From Halobacteriovorax sp. DA5 (lineage in GTDB: Bacteria; Bdellovibrionota; Bacteriovoracia; Bacteriovoracales; Bacteriovoracaceae), in NCBI RefSeq assembly GCF_002903145.1, contig NZ_PPDJ01000009.1:124001-188000 (forward strand): DNA of 64,000 bases, read 5' to 3'. Position 1 is the stretch's first letter. Each line of letters opens with the position of its first letter. Shown one piece after another: positions 44,745-52,389 of this stretch. A program made the translations under genes and the position numbers. Under the pieces are notes generated by a model. It worked only from the letters and a program-made list of their open reading frames with translations, searched no databases and was not told where the DNA came from.

Positions 44745-44828
44745 GCCCAGATGGTGAAATTGGTAGACACGCTAGACTTAGGATCTAGTGCCTTTGGCGT
44801 GGAGGTTCAAGTCCTCTTCTGGGCACCA
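44745..44828 (+). tRNA. tRNA-Leu (anticodon UAG)
   Basis: 84 nt including an encoded CCA. Acceptor arms GCCCAGA and TCTGGGC pair fully, with A as discriminator. The anticodon stem is CTAGA/TCTAG around the loop CTTAGGA, giving UAG, which reads CUN leucine codons. The long variable arm (TGCCTTTGGCGT) is the class II feature of leucine tRNAs. GGTTCAAGTCC is the T arm. A strong promoter lies upstream and a terminator 11 bp downstream. The tandem array that follows carries copies of that terminator. Confidence 0.97.
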
Positions 44829-44839
44829 TCTTTTTGGTA

Positions 44840-44864
44840 GATCGCTTTCGCGGTCTTTTTTTTT
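44840..44864 (+). terminator. tRNA-Leu terminator, prototype of the repeated hairpin
   Basis: GATCGC, TTTC, GCGGTC followed by nine T. Further copies of this GGTAGATCGC... block begin at 45007, 45254, 45501 and 45748; the last has a TTTA loop. Confidence 0.85.
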
Positions 44865-45043
44865 GCCTTTTTTTAACTTTAACTCAAATTTATTTTTATC
44901 TTGCTCTCAACTTCGTAAGATGGATTGGTCGTATTACTCTTTTCTACGATCCTAGGTTCCACTCTGCACGAAAACATGCCTTTGGGCATCTTTTCCCGCA
45001 GGCGGTGGTAGATCGCTTTCGCGGTCTTTTTTTTTGCCTTTTT

Positions 45044-45125
45044 TGCAGGCGGCAATTAGCAATAGGCTAATTGAAGCCGTGCAACCCTGATGAGCGACCA
45101 CGATGGGAGCGAAAGAGGGTCCCAT
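45044..45125 (+). ncRNA. candidate structured RNA element, copy 1
   Basis: Two adjacent stem-loops. The first (45044-45083): TGCA and GGC close with GCC and TGCA around a perfect inner stem CAATTAGC/GCTAATTG with loop AATAG. The second (45084-45120): ACCCT/AGGGT encloses GAGCGACCA-CGA-TGGGAGCGA, in which Watson-Crick pairs alternate with two tandem G-A/G-A mismatches, a standard RNA-structural motif. TCCCAT (45120-45125) can instead pair with ATGGGA (45103-45108), giving an alternative fold. Not matched to any RNA family I can recall. Whether it is transcribed past the preceding T9 terminator is unknown. Confidence 0.5.
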
Positions 45126-45290
45126 GCAAACTTGTTAACTCACTTTAAATCCCCCAACTTCGTAAGATGGATTGGTCGTATTACTCTTTTCTACGATCCT
45201 AGGTTCCACTCTGCACGAAAACATGCCTTTGGGCATCTTTTCCCGCAGGCGGTGGTAGATCGCTTTCGCGGTCTTTTTTTTTGCCTTTTT

Positions 45291-45372
45291 TGCAGGCGGC
45301 AATTAGCAATAGGCTAATTGAAGCCGTGCAACCCTGATGAGCGACCACGATGGGAGCGAAAGAGGGTCCCAT
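45291..45372 (+). ncRNA. candidate structured RNA element, copy 2
   Basis: Same sequence and folds as copy 1, shifted by 247 bp. Confidence 0.5.
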
Positions 45373-45537
45373 GCAAACTTGTTAACTCACTTTAAATCCC
45401 CCAACTTCGTAAGATGGATTGGTCGTATTACTCTTTTCTACGATCCTAGGTTCCACTCTGCACGAAAACATGCCTTTGGGCATCTTTTCCCGCAGGCGGT
45501 GGTAGATCGCTTTCGCGGTCTTTTTTTTTGCCTTTTT

Positions 45538-45619
45538 TGCAGGCGGCAATTAGCAATAGGCTAATTGAAGCCGTGCAACCCTGATGAGCGACCACGATGG
45601 GAGCGAAAGAGGGTCCCAT
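45538..45619 (+). ncRNA. candidate structured RNA element, copy 3
   Basis: Same sequence and folds as copy 1, shifted by 494 bp. The last and partial repeat lacks this block. Confidence 0.5.
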
Positions 45620-45880
45620 GCAAACTTGTTAACTCACTTTAAATCCCCCAACTTCGTAAGATGGATTGGTCGTATTACTCTTTTCTACGATCCTAGGTTC
45701 CACTCTGCACGAAAACATGCCTTTGGGCATCTTTTCCCGCAGGCGGTGGTAGATCGCTTTAGCGGTCTTTTTTTTTGCCTTTTTTCAACTTTAATTAAAA
45801 TTTATTTTTATCTTGCTCTCAACTTCGTAAGATGGATTGGTCGTATTACTTGCTTTGATAATCATATTTTTTGCAGGCGG

Positions 45881-45908
45881 TTGCTTCAAATCAATCATTT
45901 GCTATAAT
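45881..45908 (+). promoter_or_regulatory. sigma70 promoter after the repeat array
   Basis: TTGCTT (45881-45886), 16 bases, TATAAT (45903-45908). Start expected near 45915, 26 bp before the GTG of the outer-membrane-like protein. The -35 region overlaps a last trace of the repeat (TTGCAGGCGGTTGC). Confidence 0.7.
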
Positions 45909-45940
45909 TAAATATATTTTGTCGTAGCGATTGGATTAAA

Positions 45941-46990
45941 GTGAAAATTATTAAAGTCATATTACTAGCATTCTTTTACATCAACTTTGTCAGTGCAGAG
46001 CCAATAGATTTTCAAGAAGTACTTAAAAATAAGAAAGTCGATTTTATCAAGTTTCCTTATCGAATAAACTTTAGTGGTGAGAGACTCTCTGAGATTTATA
46101 AAAGGTTTATTCTTGATGATGCTGTTGTAAGTGCAAAGCACCCAATGGTTCAGCGCACGATGAAAGCTAATGAAGTGGATTTTTCGAAGCTTAAAAAAGA
46201 TAGTGTTCTGCAATTATATATTTCAGTTGAGTTATTGGATTATAATAAATTCTCTGTTTATCAACGCCAGTTAAATAAAGCAGGGAGGATTGATCAAAAC
46301 AGCATGAAAAGGATTAAAGAGCAATTAGGCGAGAGAACGTTTCGCTCTTCTGTGTTCTATATGGCCTCATATGGTAAGTTTGCTCAAGATAATCCTGCTT
46401 ACGCTGATGTGAGCTTTCTACAGAACTCACCTGTATCTTTAGGGCTTAGTACATCTTATTATCCAAAGGATAGACCTTTTAATATTTCAGGTAGTATTTA
46501 TTATTCATATCTAACAACGGCCGAAATAGATGATTATACTAATGATAAGATAAATGTAGATCCTGAGATTGGAGGAAATCTTTATTTTTCATATCGTTTA
46601 AATTCACCTGCTATTTCATTATATGCTGGTCTTGATTACGAAGAATTTAATACATTCAATCTTGAAAACCTGAAAAAGAATGACCTTGTAAGCTTTGATA
46701 CTAATCAAGTCCTATATGCTACGTTTGGAGCTTCTCGCTCTGTAAATTTATTTGGTCAAAAGCTCTTTGCAAAATTGAGTTATTCCCAGTCTATAGCATC
46801 TGAGAGGAGCTCTAGTTTAGTAAATGCTGAAAATACTCAAAGCTTTACAGGTAGTAAGATTCTTTTTTACCTGTTTAAAAACGTCGGGAATAACTTTTTC
46901 GCCCATAGTTTGATTAAGTATCATTGGATGAGTGGGCCCTCTAATATTACAACTTTAAGGGTTGGTCTCGGTTTTGGTTATATTTTATAA
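45941..46990 (+). CDS. exported protein, probable outer-membrane beta-barrel
   Basis: 349 residues from a GTG with GGA five bases upstream. Signal peptide IIKVILLAFFYINFVSA, then a mixed domain of about 130 residues, and from about residue 155 a succession of amphipathic strands (RPFNISGSIYYSYLTTAE, GGNLYFSYRLNSPAISLYAGLD-like, QVLYATFGASRSVNLFGQKL, TTLRVGLGFGYIL). The C-terminal strand ends in Leu after alternating hydrophobics, suitable for outer-membrane insertion. A strong promoter directly upstream makes it the first gene of a run with a LysM lipoprotein and a TM-anchored protein. No family recognised; the three may form an envelope complex. Confidence 0.65.
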   Translation: MKIIKVILLAFFYINFVSAEPIDFQEVLKNKKVDFIKFPYRINFSGERLSEIYKRFILDDAVVSAKHPMVQRTMKANEVDFSKLKKDSVLQLYISVELLDYNKFSVYQRQLNKAGRIDQNSMKRIKEQLGERTFRSSVFYMASYGKFAQDNPAYADVSFLQNSPVSLGLSTSYYPKDRPFNISGSIYYSYLTTAEIDDYTNDKINVDPEIGGNLYFSYRLNSPAISLYAGLDYEEFNTFNLENLKKNDLVSFDTNQVLYATFGASRSVNLFGQKLFAKLSYSQSIASERSSSLVNAENTQSFTGSKILFYLFKNVGNNFFAHSLIKYHWMSGPSNITTLRVGLGFGYIL

Positions 46991-47038
46991 AATTTAAACT
47001 TTTTTTTACTGATACCGACAATATGTATTGAGGTGTAT

Positions 47039-47758
47039 GTGAAAAAAATCAATCTTATTTCAATTTTATTTATTAATCTTATTTTTCAATCTTGTTCAAT
47101 TGATGTTTACAAATTTGTTTCTGAAGAGGATTCGTCTATTGAGGATGATACTCTTGTCCTTACTCAGGATGATCTAGTTTTTAATCTAGGTACTGTTAGT
47201 GAAAAAACTAAACTTCTTCGCTCTGATACAATCTATGAAGATATTCCTAAAAGTAATCTTATTGAAAAAGAAATTTCAATGAAGGGATCAAGAACTCCTG
47301 CTTCGTCTGATCTGAGTTATGACCTATATGAAGTTCAAGAGTTTGATACCGCCATGAAAGTTGCATTTTATCTTTATAAAGATATTCGTAAATGGAAAGA
47401 AATTAGGGATTTAAATGGATCAGTAGATATGTATGTTGGGCAAACAATTAAGGTTCCTCGAATTCCTGAAAATTTAAATTATGTAAGACCAGAAGGTGAG
47501 CCATACCTTATAAAAAAGGATGATACCCTTGGGAAAATTTCTCAAGGAGTTTACGAAGGTAATAGTCGATTCTGGATTAATATTTGGGATAATAATAAAG
47601 AGATCATTGATGATTACGATTTAATTTTTCCAGGCTTCACTTTATATTACAAAGATTATGCAACGGTTAAGAAAGAATATCGTGCAGTAAGAGCGAAGTA
47701 TGATTTTTCAAATCCAAAAAGAAGAGAGATCAGTTCTGAAAAAATTATTAAGCAATAG
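47039..47758 (+). CDS. LysM-domain lipoprotein
   Basis: 239 residues from the GTG at 47039, five bases after GAGG; a GTG at 47033 is the formal frame start. Lipobox FQSC (LIFQSCSIDVYKF). Two LysM-type segments: a weak one at about 104-150 (YEVQEFDTAMKVAFYLY ... VGQTIKVPRI) and a clear one at about 160-208 (YLIKKDDTLGKISQGVYEGN ... LIFPGFTLYY). LysM binds N-acetylglucosamine polymers such as peptidoglycan. A lipid-anchored peptidoglycan binder fits an envelope scaffold linking membrane and wall. The next gene overlaps its last 59 bp. Confidence 0.8.
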   Translation: MKKINLISILFINLIFQSCSIDVYKFVSEEDSSIEDDTLVLTQDDLVFNLGTVSEKTKLLRSDTIYEDIPKSNLIEKEISMKGSRTPASSDLSYDLYEVQEFDTAMKVAFYLYKDIRKWKEIRDLNGSVDMYVGQTIKVPRIPENLNYVRPEGEPYLIKKDDTLGKISQGVYEGNSRFWINIWDNNKEIIDDYDLIFPGFTLYYKDYATVKKEYRAVRAKYDFSNPKRREISSEKIIKQ

Positions 47759-48539
47759 AAGTTCTATCATAATGATCGTTGGAACTTTCATTGCTCTTAC
47801 GATCTTTATATTTCAAAATAAAGAAATAGAATCAAAGCAATCTGTTATCGTTACAACAGTTCAAAGTATATCACCTCCACCCTCTGAGTCAGTTGTAGCA
47901 AAGAAAGTAAAAGTTGAAGAAGTTGAGCCAGTAATAATTCCGAAGATATTGGAAGTTCAAAAAATTGAAATTACTACTGGAGAGCGAAAACAACAAAAAG
48001 ATTTAATTATTGAAACATTCACTTGGAGCACAACGAAGAAAGCAAGTGCCTCCGTGAAATATGTAATCGAAATTCTTAATAGAGAGAACCAAAGGGTGTT
48101 AAAAGAAGAGACTGTGAACTCACAATTTGTCTTTAAACAAAACACTGTCGGAATCTATAACATTAAGGTTTCTCAAATCGAAAATGGGCAATTGATATCA
48201 TTTGGTGAAAGAAGTTTTTCTCTTACTGCGCCAGAAAATAGTAATCCAAAAAGTATGAGTAGTTATGTGATGAAATTTGTTTCAAAAAGAAATTGTTACA
48301 AAGTGGATCTTCCTAGTTACTCAACTGCAAAGAAGTACTTTATAGAAATTTATCGTGATATTGATAAGAAGAAAATGGTACGTGAGATTTGGGCCGATCG
48401 ATCAGAGTTTTGTTGGCATAGTTCGCGTGATGGCCGTTATTATTTTCGCTACAAATATCTTGATTACTGGGGCGGTAGCTCTAGGTATTCAAAAATGTCT
48501 GAAATTATTTTCCCCATTTCACCAATGACAGACTTCTAA
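47700..48539 (+). CDS. TM-anchored periplasmic protein, function unknown
   Basis: 279 residues. KKLLSNR precedes a single membrane helix (SSIIMIVGTFIALTIFIF, about 21-38), so the rest is periplasmic. A Pro/Val/Glu-rich linker is followed by beta-rich segments of fibronectin or Ig type: FTWSTTKKASASVKYVIEIL, then FCWHSSRDGRYYFRYKYLDYWGGSSRYS, the pattern D-G-x-Y-x-x-R ... D-x-W-G-x-S common in such domains. The ATG at 47700 lies within the LysM gene; ATG 47772 would cut into the membrane helix. Third gene of the run with the barrel-like and LysM proteins, perhaps linking the inner membrane to them. Confidence 0.6.
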   Translation: MIFQIQKEERSVLKKLLSNRSSIIMIVGTFIALTIFIFQNKEIESKQSVIVTTVQSISPPPSESVVAKKVKVEEVEPVIIPKILEVQKIEITTGERKQQKDLIIETFTWSTTKKASASVKYVIEILNRENQRVLKEETVNSQFVFKQNTVGIYNIKVSQIENGQLISFGERSFSLTAPENSNPKSMSSYVMKFVSKRNCYKVDLPSYSTAKKYFIEIYRDIDKKKMVREIWADRSEFCWHSSRDGRYYFRYKYLDYWGGSSRYSKMSEIIFPISPMTDF

Positions 48540-48666
48540 GACAGTTAACTGCGGTTAAGTTTTTCTTAATCTTTCTCAATTTGTATGAAGTAGGTTTGTC
48601 GAGGCTCCTCGTTATTGATAGGTTTGCCCATATCGAAATATTTGAATTCTATGAGAGGGGGAATTT

Positions 48667-49056
48667 ATGCCTAAAATGTTAAAAGGAAGTCTTTGTCTAT
48701 TTGCACTTCTAGCGAGTCTTAGTATTTTTGCCAATGATCAAACTGACGCTGATTCATCAACAGAGCCAATGCCAGTTCCGTTAAGTACTGCTTGTATGGT
48801 TCAGGGAAATTTTGGTGAAAATCTACCAATTAGAATAAAAATGAGTAGAGTATTTCAAGAGTGGACTGAAAAGCGCATTATTGAGAATACGACAAAAGAA
48901 GAGTGTTACGATATAGCAGATGATATTGCACATCTTGCTATTGGGATCGAGGACGTGAAAACTGGTGAGATTATAAAAACAGTCTCAGCTAGGCTTTGGT
49001 TTAAGAACTTTGAAACAAATGAATTCATAGAGGACGAAGTCTTTCGCGATCTATAA
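48667..49056 (+). CDS. small exported protein, function unknown
   Basis: 129 residues, GAGAGGGGG before the ATG. Signal peptide (KGSLCLFALLASLSIFA, cleavage near 24), a short disordered acidic stretch, then a compact domain with two Cys (TACMVQGNFG, KEECYDIADDIAH) that could form one disulfide. Not recognised. The 127 bp upstream hold no other gene. Confidence 0.6.
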   Translation: MPKMLKGSLCLFALLASLSIFANDQTDADSSTEPMPVPLSTACMVQGNFGENLPIRIKMSRVFQEWTEKRIIENTTKEECYDIADDIAHLAIGIEDVKTGEIIKTVSARLWFKNFETNEFIEDEVFRDL

Positions 49057-49222
49057 TATAAAATCAGTAACTTAGGGCTCCTTCTCTTGGGAATGGGCCT
49101 TGAGATCTAAATATATCATGTGTATATTTCATACACCGCTTGTAATGCTTTCAACCGTAATCAAAATACAGTTTGTTGATGTTAACTTGAATTAATTCAA
49201 AATTAAATTTAAGGAAAATATC

Positions 49223-49612
49223 ATGAAAACACTATTGGTTATTCTATCGGCCCTACTTCTATCTGCTAGTACTTTTGCAGGTAATGTTGATAGTGAGCTA
49301 GAGGAAAGGCTAAATACAATTAAAAATGAGATCTATCATCAAGAGCAGGAGAGCTCGGCACTAGATATTGTTATTCTTAAAAAGCAAAAGAGCCTTAATA
49401 ATCTGCTTTTAAAGAGACAAATTTTAGTAGAAGAGACGGCATTACAGCATGTTATAAGTAAACTTGAAGATCGTCTTGATTACAAAGATAGCTCCTCACA
49501 AGAGGAGAAAGAAGTCTTAGAAACATTGAATATTCTTTTGGAACTAAGTACTGATGAGAGGCAAGAGGTAATCGATCGTTTTTATGAAGACCATAAAGAT
49601 AATAGAGAGTAA
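49223..49612 (+). CDS. small exported helical protein, function unknown
   Basis: 129 residues, AAGGAAA before the ATG. Signal peptide TLLVILSALLLSASTFA (cleavage near 19). The mature part is almost entirely helical and highly charged with heptad spacing (ELEERLNTIKNEIYHQEQE), so a periplasmic coiled coil is likely. No family assigned. The 166 bp upstream show no gene. Confidence 0.6.
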   Translation: MKTLLVILSALLLSASTFAGNVDSELEERLNTIKNEIYHQEQESSALDIVILKKQKSLNNLLLKRQILVEETALQHVISKLEDRLDYKDSSSQEEKEVLETLNILLELSTDERQEVIDRFYEDHKDNRE

Positions 49613-49686
49613 TTAGAATTTTTGATCTTTTATAGAAAGTCCTCTTAGTCTTTGCCCAAATTTTCAAATGATGGTAAATAAAAGGC

Positions 49687-50379
49687 ATGAAGACTCTTAT
49701 TCTTATATTTTTTGCGGTTTCAGCATATGCCATCAATATTAAAAAATTTGATATTGATCATCGTGTAAAATCGAAAGAATTCGATGTCGCTATGATTTCG
49801 GGAAAGAAAGATGGAATTCGTTTCTATCAAGGAACCATTAGTGATGTTCTAGCTCTACCTGTAAATACTGTCTTAGACACAGTCTTGGCCTTTGATAAAC
49901 GTTGTAATAATGAACTTAGTGATAAGCGCACTCTCTCTAATAAATTTAAAAAATGTCCATTTTCTAGTGACTCATTAATTGAGTCTGTCATTGTAAATGA
50001 TCTCAAAATAAAAAAACTCGATAAGAATGAAATCAAGCGCTTTGTCGTTAAGCGTAGATCCTATAATCGTGGCCTTTATACATATAATGATTTGATACGT
50101 GTTTATCGCTATATGGATGGCTTTAAAATTACGATGGAGATGATGGATGACAAGCTTTCAAAGAGTTATATCTCGTCTCCCCTTAGTAATAACAGTGTGA
50201 TGCAAACATCTGGTGGGGTTTATTACATAATGCCGGCCGCTGGAGGCAGGACACGTTATACGTACACATTTACGTGTAGCACTGACCATTGGTTACTTAA
50301 TAAATCCATCACGGTTTCAACATTTTTTAGTAACATGGCCAAAAATTTGAGAGATGAATTCAATACAATTAAAAATTGA
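49687..50379 (+). CDS. exported protein, function unknown
   Basis: 230 residues with a short signal peptide (TLILIFFAVSAYA, cleavage near 15). The mature part is basic with three Cys (DKRCNNEL, KKCPFSS, FTCSTDHW). Its order of strands and helices, ending in RTRYTYTFTCSTDHWLLNK and a terminal helix, faintly resembles START/SRPBCC-type lipid-binding proteins, but no motif confirms it. Monocistronic as far as can be seen. Three small exported-protein genes in succession (48667-50379) suggest a locus of envelope or secreted factors. Confidence 0.58.
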   Translation: MKTLILIFFAVSAYAINIKKFDIDHRVKSKEFDVAMISGKKDGIRFYQGTISDVLALPVNTVLDTVLAFDKRCNNELSDKRTLSNKFKKCPFSSDSLIESVIVNDLKIKKLDKNEIKRFVVKRRSYNRGLYTYNDLIRVYRYMDGFKITMEMMDDKLSKSYISSPLSNNSVMQTSGGVYYIMPAAGGRTRYTYTFTCSTDHWLLNKSITVSTFFSNMAKNLRDEFNTIKN

Positions 50380-50549
50380 ACAATTGTATTATTTCCATGG
50401 CCCTTGAAACACAGCGTCTAGCGTGTTAGAGTCCCGGAAATTAAGAAAATACGCCTATTTATAAATGACGGTCACTAGTCATTATTTCAGCTCAAGATCG
50501 AGCAAACATCCGTGGCCTGCATTCTAGGCTTGCGTTTAAGGAGTCAAAA

Positions 50550-52385
50550 TTGAATTTTAACGAAATTCCACTTAAGGAATCGCTGCTTCGTGCACTCGAA
50601 GATAGAGGGTTCGAATCGGCAACAGATATCCAGTCTCAAGCTATTCCATTATTAATTGAAAAAGACACTGACTTTGTTGGTCAGGCCCAAACTGGGACAG
50701 GTAAGACTGCTGCTTTCTCTCTTCCACTTCTTCATCGTATTGATGGAAGTGAAAAGAATATTCAAGCAATTATTCTTTCTCCTACAAGAGAGCTTGCTAA
50801 CCAAATCAACGATGAAATTAAAAAGTTTTCAACATTTGAAACTGTAAAGACGATGTCGGTTTACGGTGGTACTGCAATTGATAACCAAATCAGAAACCTA
50901 AAGAAAATTAAGCCGCAAATTGTTGTTGGTACGCCAGGACGTGTTCTTGATCTAATTAATCGTGGTGTTCTAAAGCTTGAAAAAGTTAAGTATGCAGTAC
51001 TTGATGAAGCTGATGAGATGCTAGACATGGGATTCCTTGATGATGTTAAGGAAATTCTTGCTCAAGCTGAAAATAAGAAAACGTGGATGTTCTCAGCAAC
51101 AATGCCACCTGCAATTCTTGATTTAATTAAGAATTATCTTGATGAACCAGAAATTGTTAGAGTTCAAAAGAAAACTCTTTCGAATGATAATATTACGCAA
51201 AAGTTCTACCTTGTACGTGATCAAAATATGAGAGAAGCAGTTTGTCGTCTTCTTGATGCTGTTGAGGATTACTACGGGATCATCTTTACAAAGACAAAGC
51301 TTGAAGCAAGCTCTCTTTGTGATGAACTAAACCTTAGAGGTTACCTTGCGGATTCTCTTCACGGAGATATGGATCAGAAACATCGTGATGTAACGATGAG
51401 AAAGTTTAAAGATAAGAAAGTAAAGCTTCTTGTATGTACAGACGTTGCAGCTCGTGGGATTGATGTTGATCACCTAACTCACGTATTCAACTATGGACTT
51501 CCGCAAGATCTAGAGTCTTATGTACACCGTATTGGTCGTACAGGACGCGCGGGTCAAAAAGGACTAGCTCTTTCTGTCGTTTCACCAAGTGAAATTAGAA
51601 AGATTTCTGCACTAGAAAGACTAACAAAAGCTAAAATTGAAAGAGAAAGAATTCCTTCAGTTGATACTCTTAAAGGAGCTATGGTTCGCCGTAAGCTAAA
51701 CCACTTTGAGGAGATTTTTGAAGAACTTGAGGGAGATGATTCTTTAGACGATAGCTTTAGCATCTTTGCTGAGAACTTTGATCACCTTGAAAAAGAGCAA
51801 GTTCTTAGAGCAATGTATATGTCACTATTTGCTGACAATCTGAAGCGTTTTGAAATGAATCCAATCATCGATATGGAGCCTAAGCAAAGAGGTGAAAGAG
51901 GTGAGCGTGGTGCACGTGGTGAAGTTAGAGCAGATAACCGTGGTAATATTCGTTGTTTCGTAAACTACGGACGTGATGACGGTGCTCAAATTGCTTCTTT
52001 CTTAGATGCAATTGCAGGTGAGCTTAAAATTGATCAAAGAAAGATCCGTAACGTTCAGCTTAAAGATAAGTTCTCTTTCATTGATATTCCAATTGAAAGT
52101 GGAAAGCTTCTAATCAACGGTGAAGAACAAGTATTCATCGGTAACAAGAAACTAAGATTTGAAGCAACTAAAGAACGTTCTCGTGATGGTGGACGCAGTG
52201 GTGATCGCGGTGGTCGTTTTAGCCGTGGCGGTGACCGTGGCGGACGCGGTGGAGATCGTGGTGGAGATCGTAGTGGAGATCGTGGTGGACGCTCTGAAAG
52301 AGGTGGCCGTGGTGGTTTTGGAAACCGTCGTAGCAGCACTGGGCGCTCAAACGGAAATAGAGGAAACTCTCGTAGCCAAATCTAA
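50550..52385 (+). CDS. deaD: DEAD-box RNA helicase with DbpA-type RNA-binding domain (DeaD/CsdA-like)
   Basis: 611 residues from a TTG; AAGGAG lies six bases upstream, so the start is well supported. Q motif region FNEIPLKESLLRALEDRGFE, Walker A AQTGTGKT (about 46-53), PTRELA, DEAD (near 153), SAT, and HRIGRTGRAG near 330. Residues about 467-545 form the DbpA/CsdA RNA-binding domain (IRCFVNYGRDDGAQIASFLD). The tail is Arg/Gly-rich (repeated RGGDRGG), typical of RNA chaperoning helicases. It unwinds structured RNA in ribosome assembly and mRNA decay. The 170-bp leader contains the hairpin AATGAC/GTCATT (50464-50483). Confidence 0.93.
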   Translation: MNFNEIPLKESLLRALEDRGFESATDIQSQAIPLLIEKDTDFVGQAQTGTGKTAAFSLPLLHRIDGSEKNIQAIILSPTRELANQINDEIKKFSTFETVKTMSVYGGTAIDNQIRNLKKIKPQIVVGTPGRVLDLINRGVLKLEKVKYAVLDEADEMLDMGFLDDVKEILAQAENKKTWMFSATMPPAILDLIKNYLDEPEIVRVQKKTLSNDNITQKFYLVRDQNMREAVCRLLDAVEDYYGIIFTKTKLEASSLCDELNLRGYLADSLHGDMDQKHRDVTMRKFKDKKVKLLVCTDVAARGIDVDHLTHVFNYGLPQDLESYVHRIGRTGRAGQKGLALSVVSPSEIRKISALERLTKAKIERERIPSVDTLKGAMVRRKLNHFEEIFEELEGDDSLDDSFSIFAENFDHLEKEQVLRAMYMSLFADNLKRFEMNPIIDMEPKQRGERGERGARGEVRADNRGNIRCFVNYGRDDGAQIASFLDAIAGELKIDQRKIRNVQLKDKFSFIDIPIESGKLLINGEEQVFIGNKKLRFEATKERSRDGGRSGDRGGRFSRGGDRGGRGGDRGGDRSGDRGGRSERGGRGGFGNRRSSTGRSNGNRGNSRSQI

Positions 52386-52389
52386 TTAA

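Larger units (their letters stand above)
44908..45850 (+). repeat. 247-bp tandem repeat array downstream of tRNA-Leu
   Basis: Three complete units begin at 44908, 45155 and 45402, with a partial fourth at 45649. The first block recurs a fifth time at 45820-45850. I see essentially no differences among the complete units. Each unit has blocks C (31 bp starting CAACTTCGTAAG), D (with hairpin ATGCC-TTTG-GGCAT), A (the tRNA-terminator hairpin with T9) and B2 (a structured element starting TGCAGGCGG). After the first and the last copies of A, B2 is replaced by an unrelated AT-rich block (B1) whose two copies resemble each other. The frames open through each unit (75 codons) start without a ribosome site, so I treat the array as non-coding. 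It resembles in plan the E. coli tyrT repeats that follow a tRNA-Tyr gene. Confidence 0.9.

Noticed and set aside
45087..45115. Hammerhead ribozyme in the repeat (CTGATGAG ... GCGAAA)
   Set aside because: The conserved core words are present, but I cannot find stems I and III or a cleavage site; the flanks ACCCT and AGGGT pair with each other instead, which a hammerhead would not allow. A covariance search could reopen this.
44834..45907. Four similar open frames of 75-107 codons within the repeat array
   Set aside because: They are read-through of the repeated unit; starts have no ribosome site, sequence crosses terminator hairpins and T runs, and composition is unlike other proteins here.
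52055..52389. Pro/Arg-rich and Val-rich frames over the helicase tail
   Set aside because: Shadows of the Arg/Gly-rich 3' end of the DEAD-box gene.
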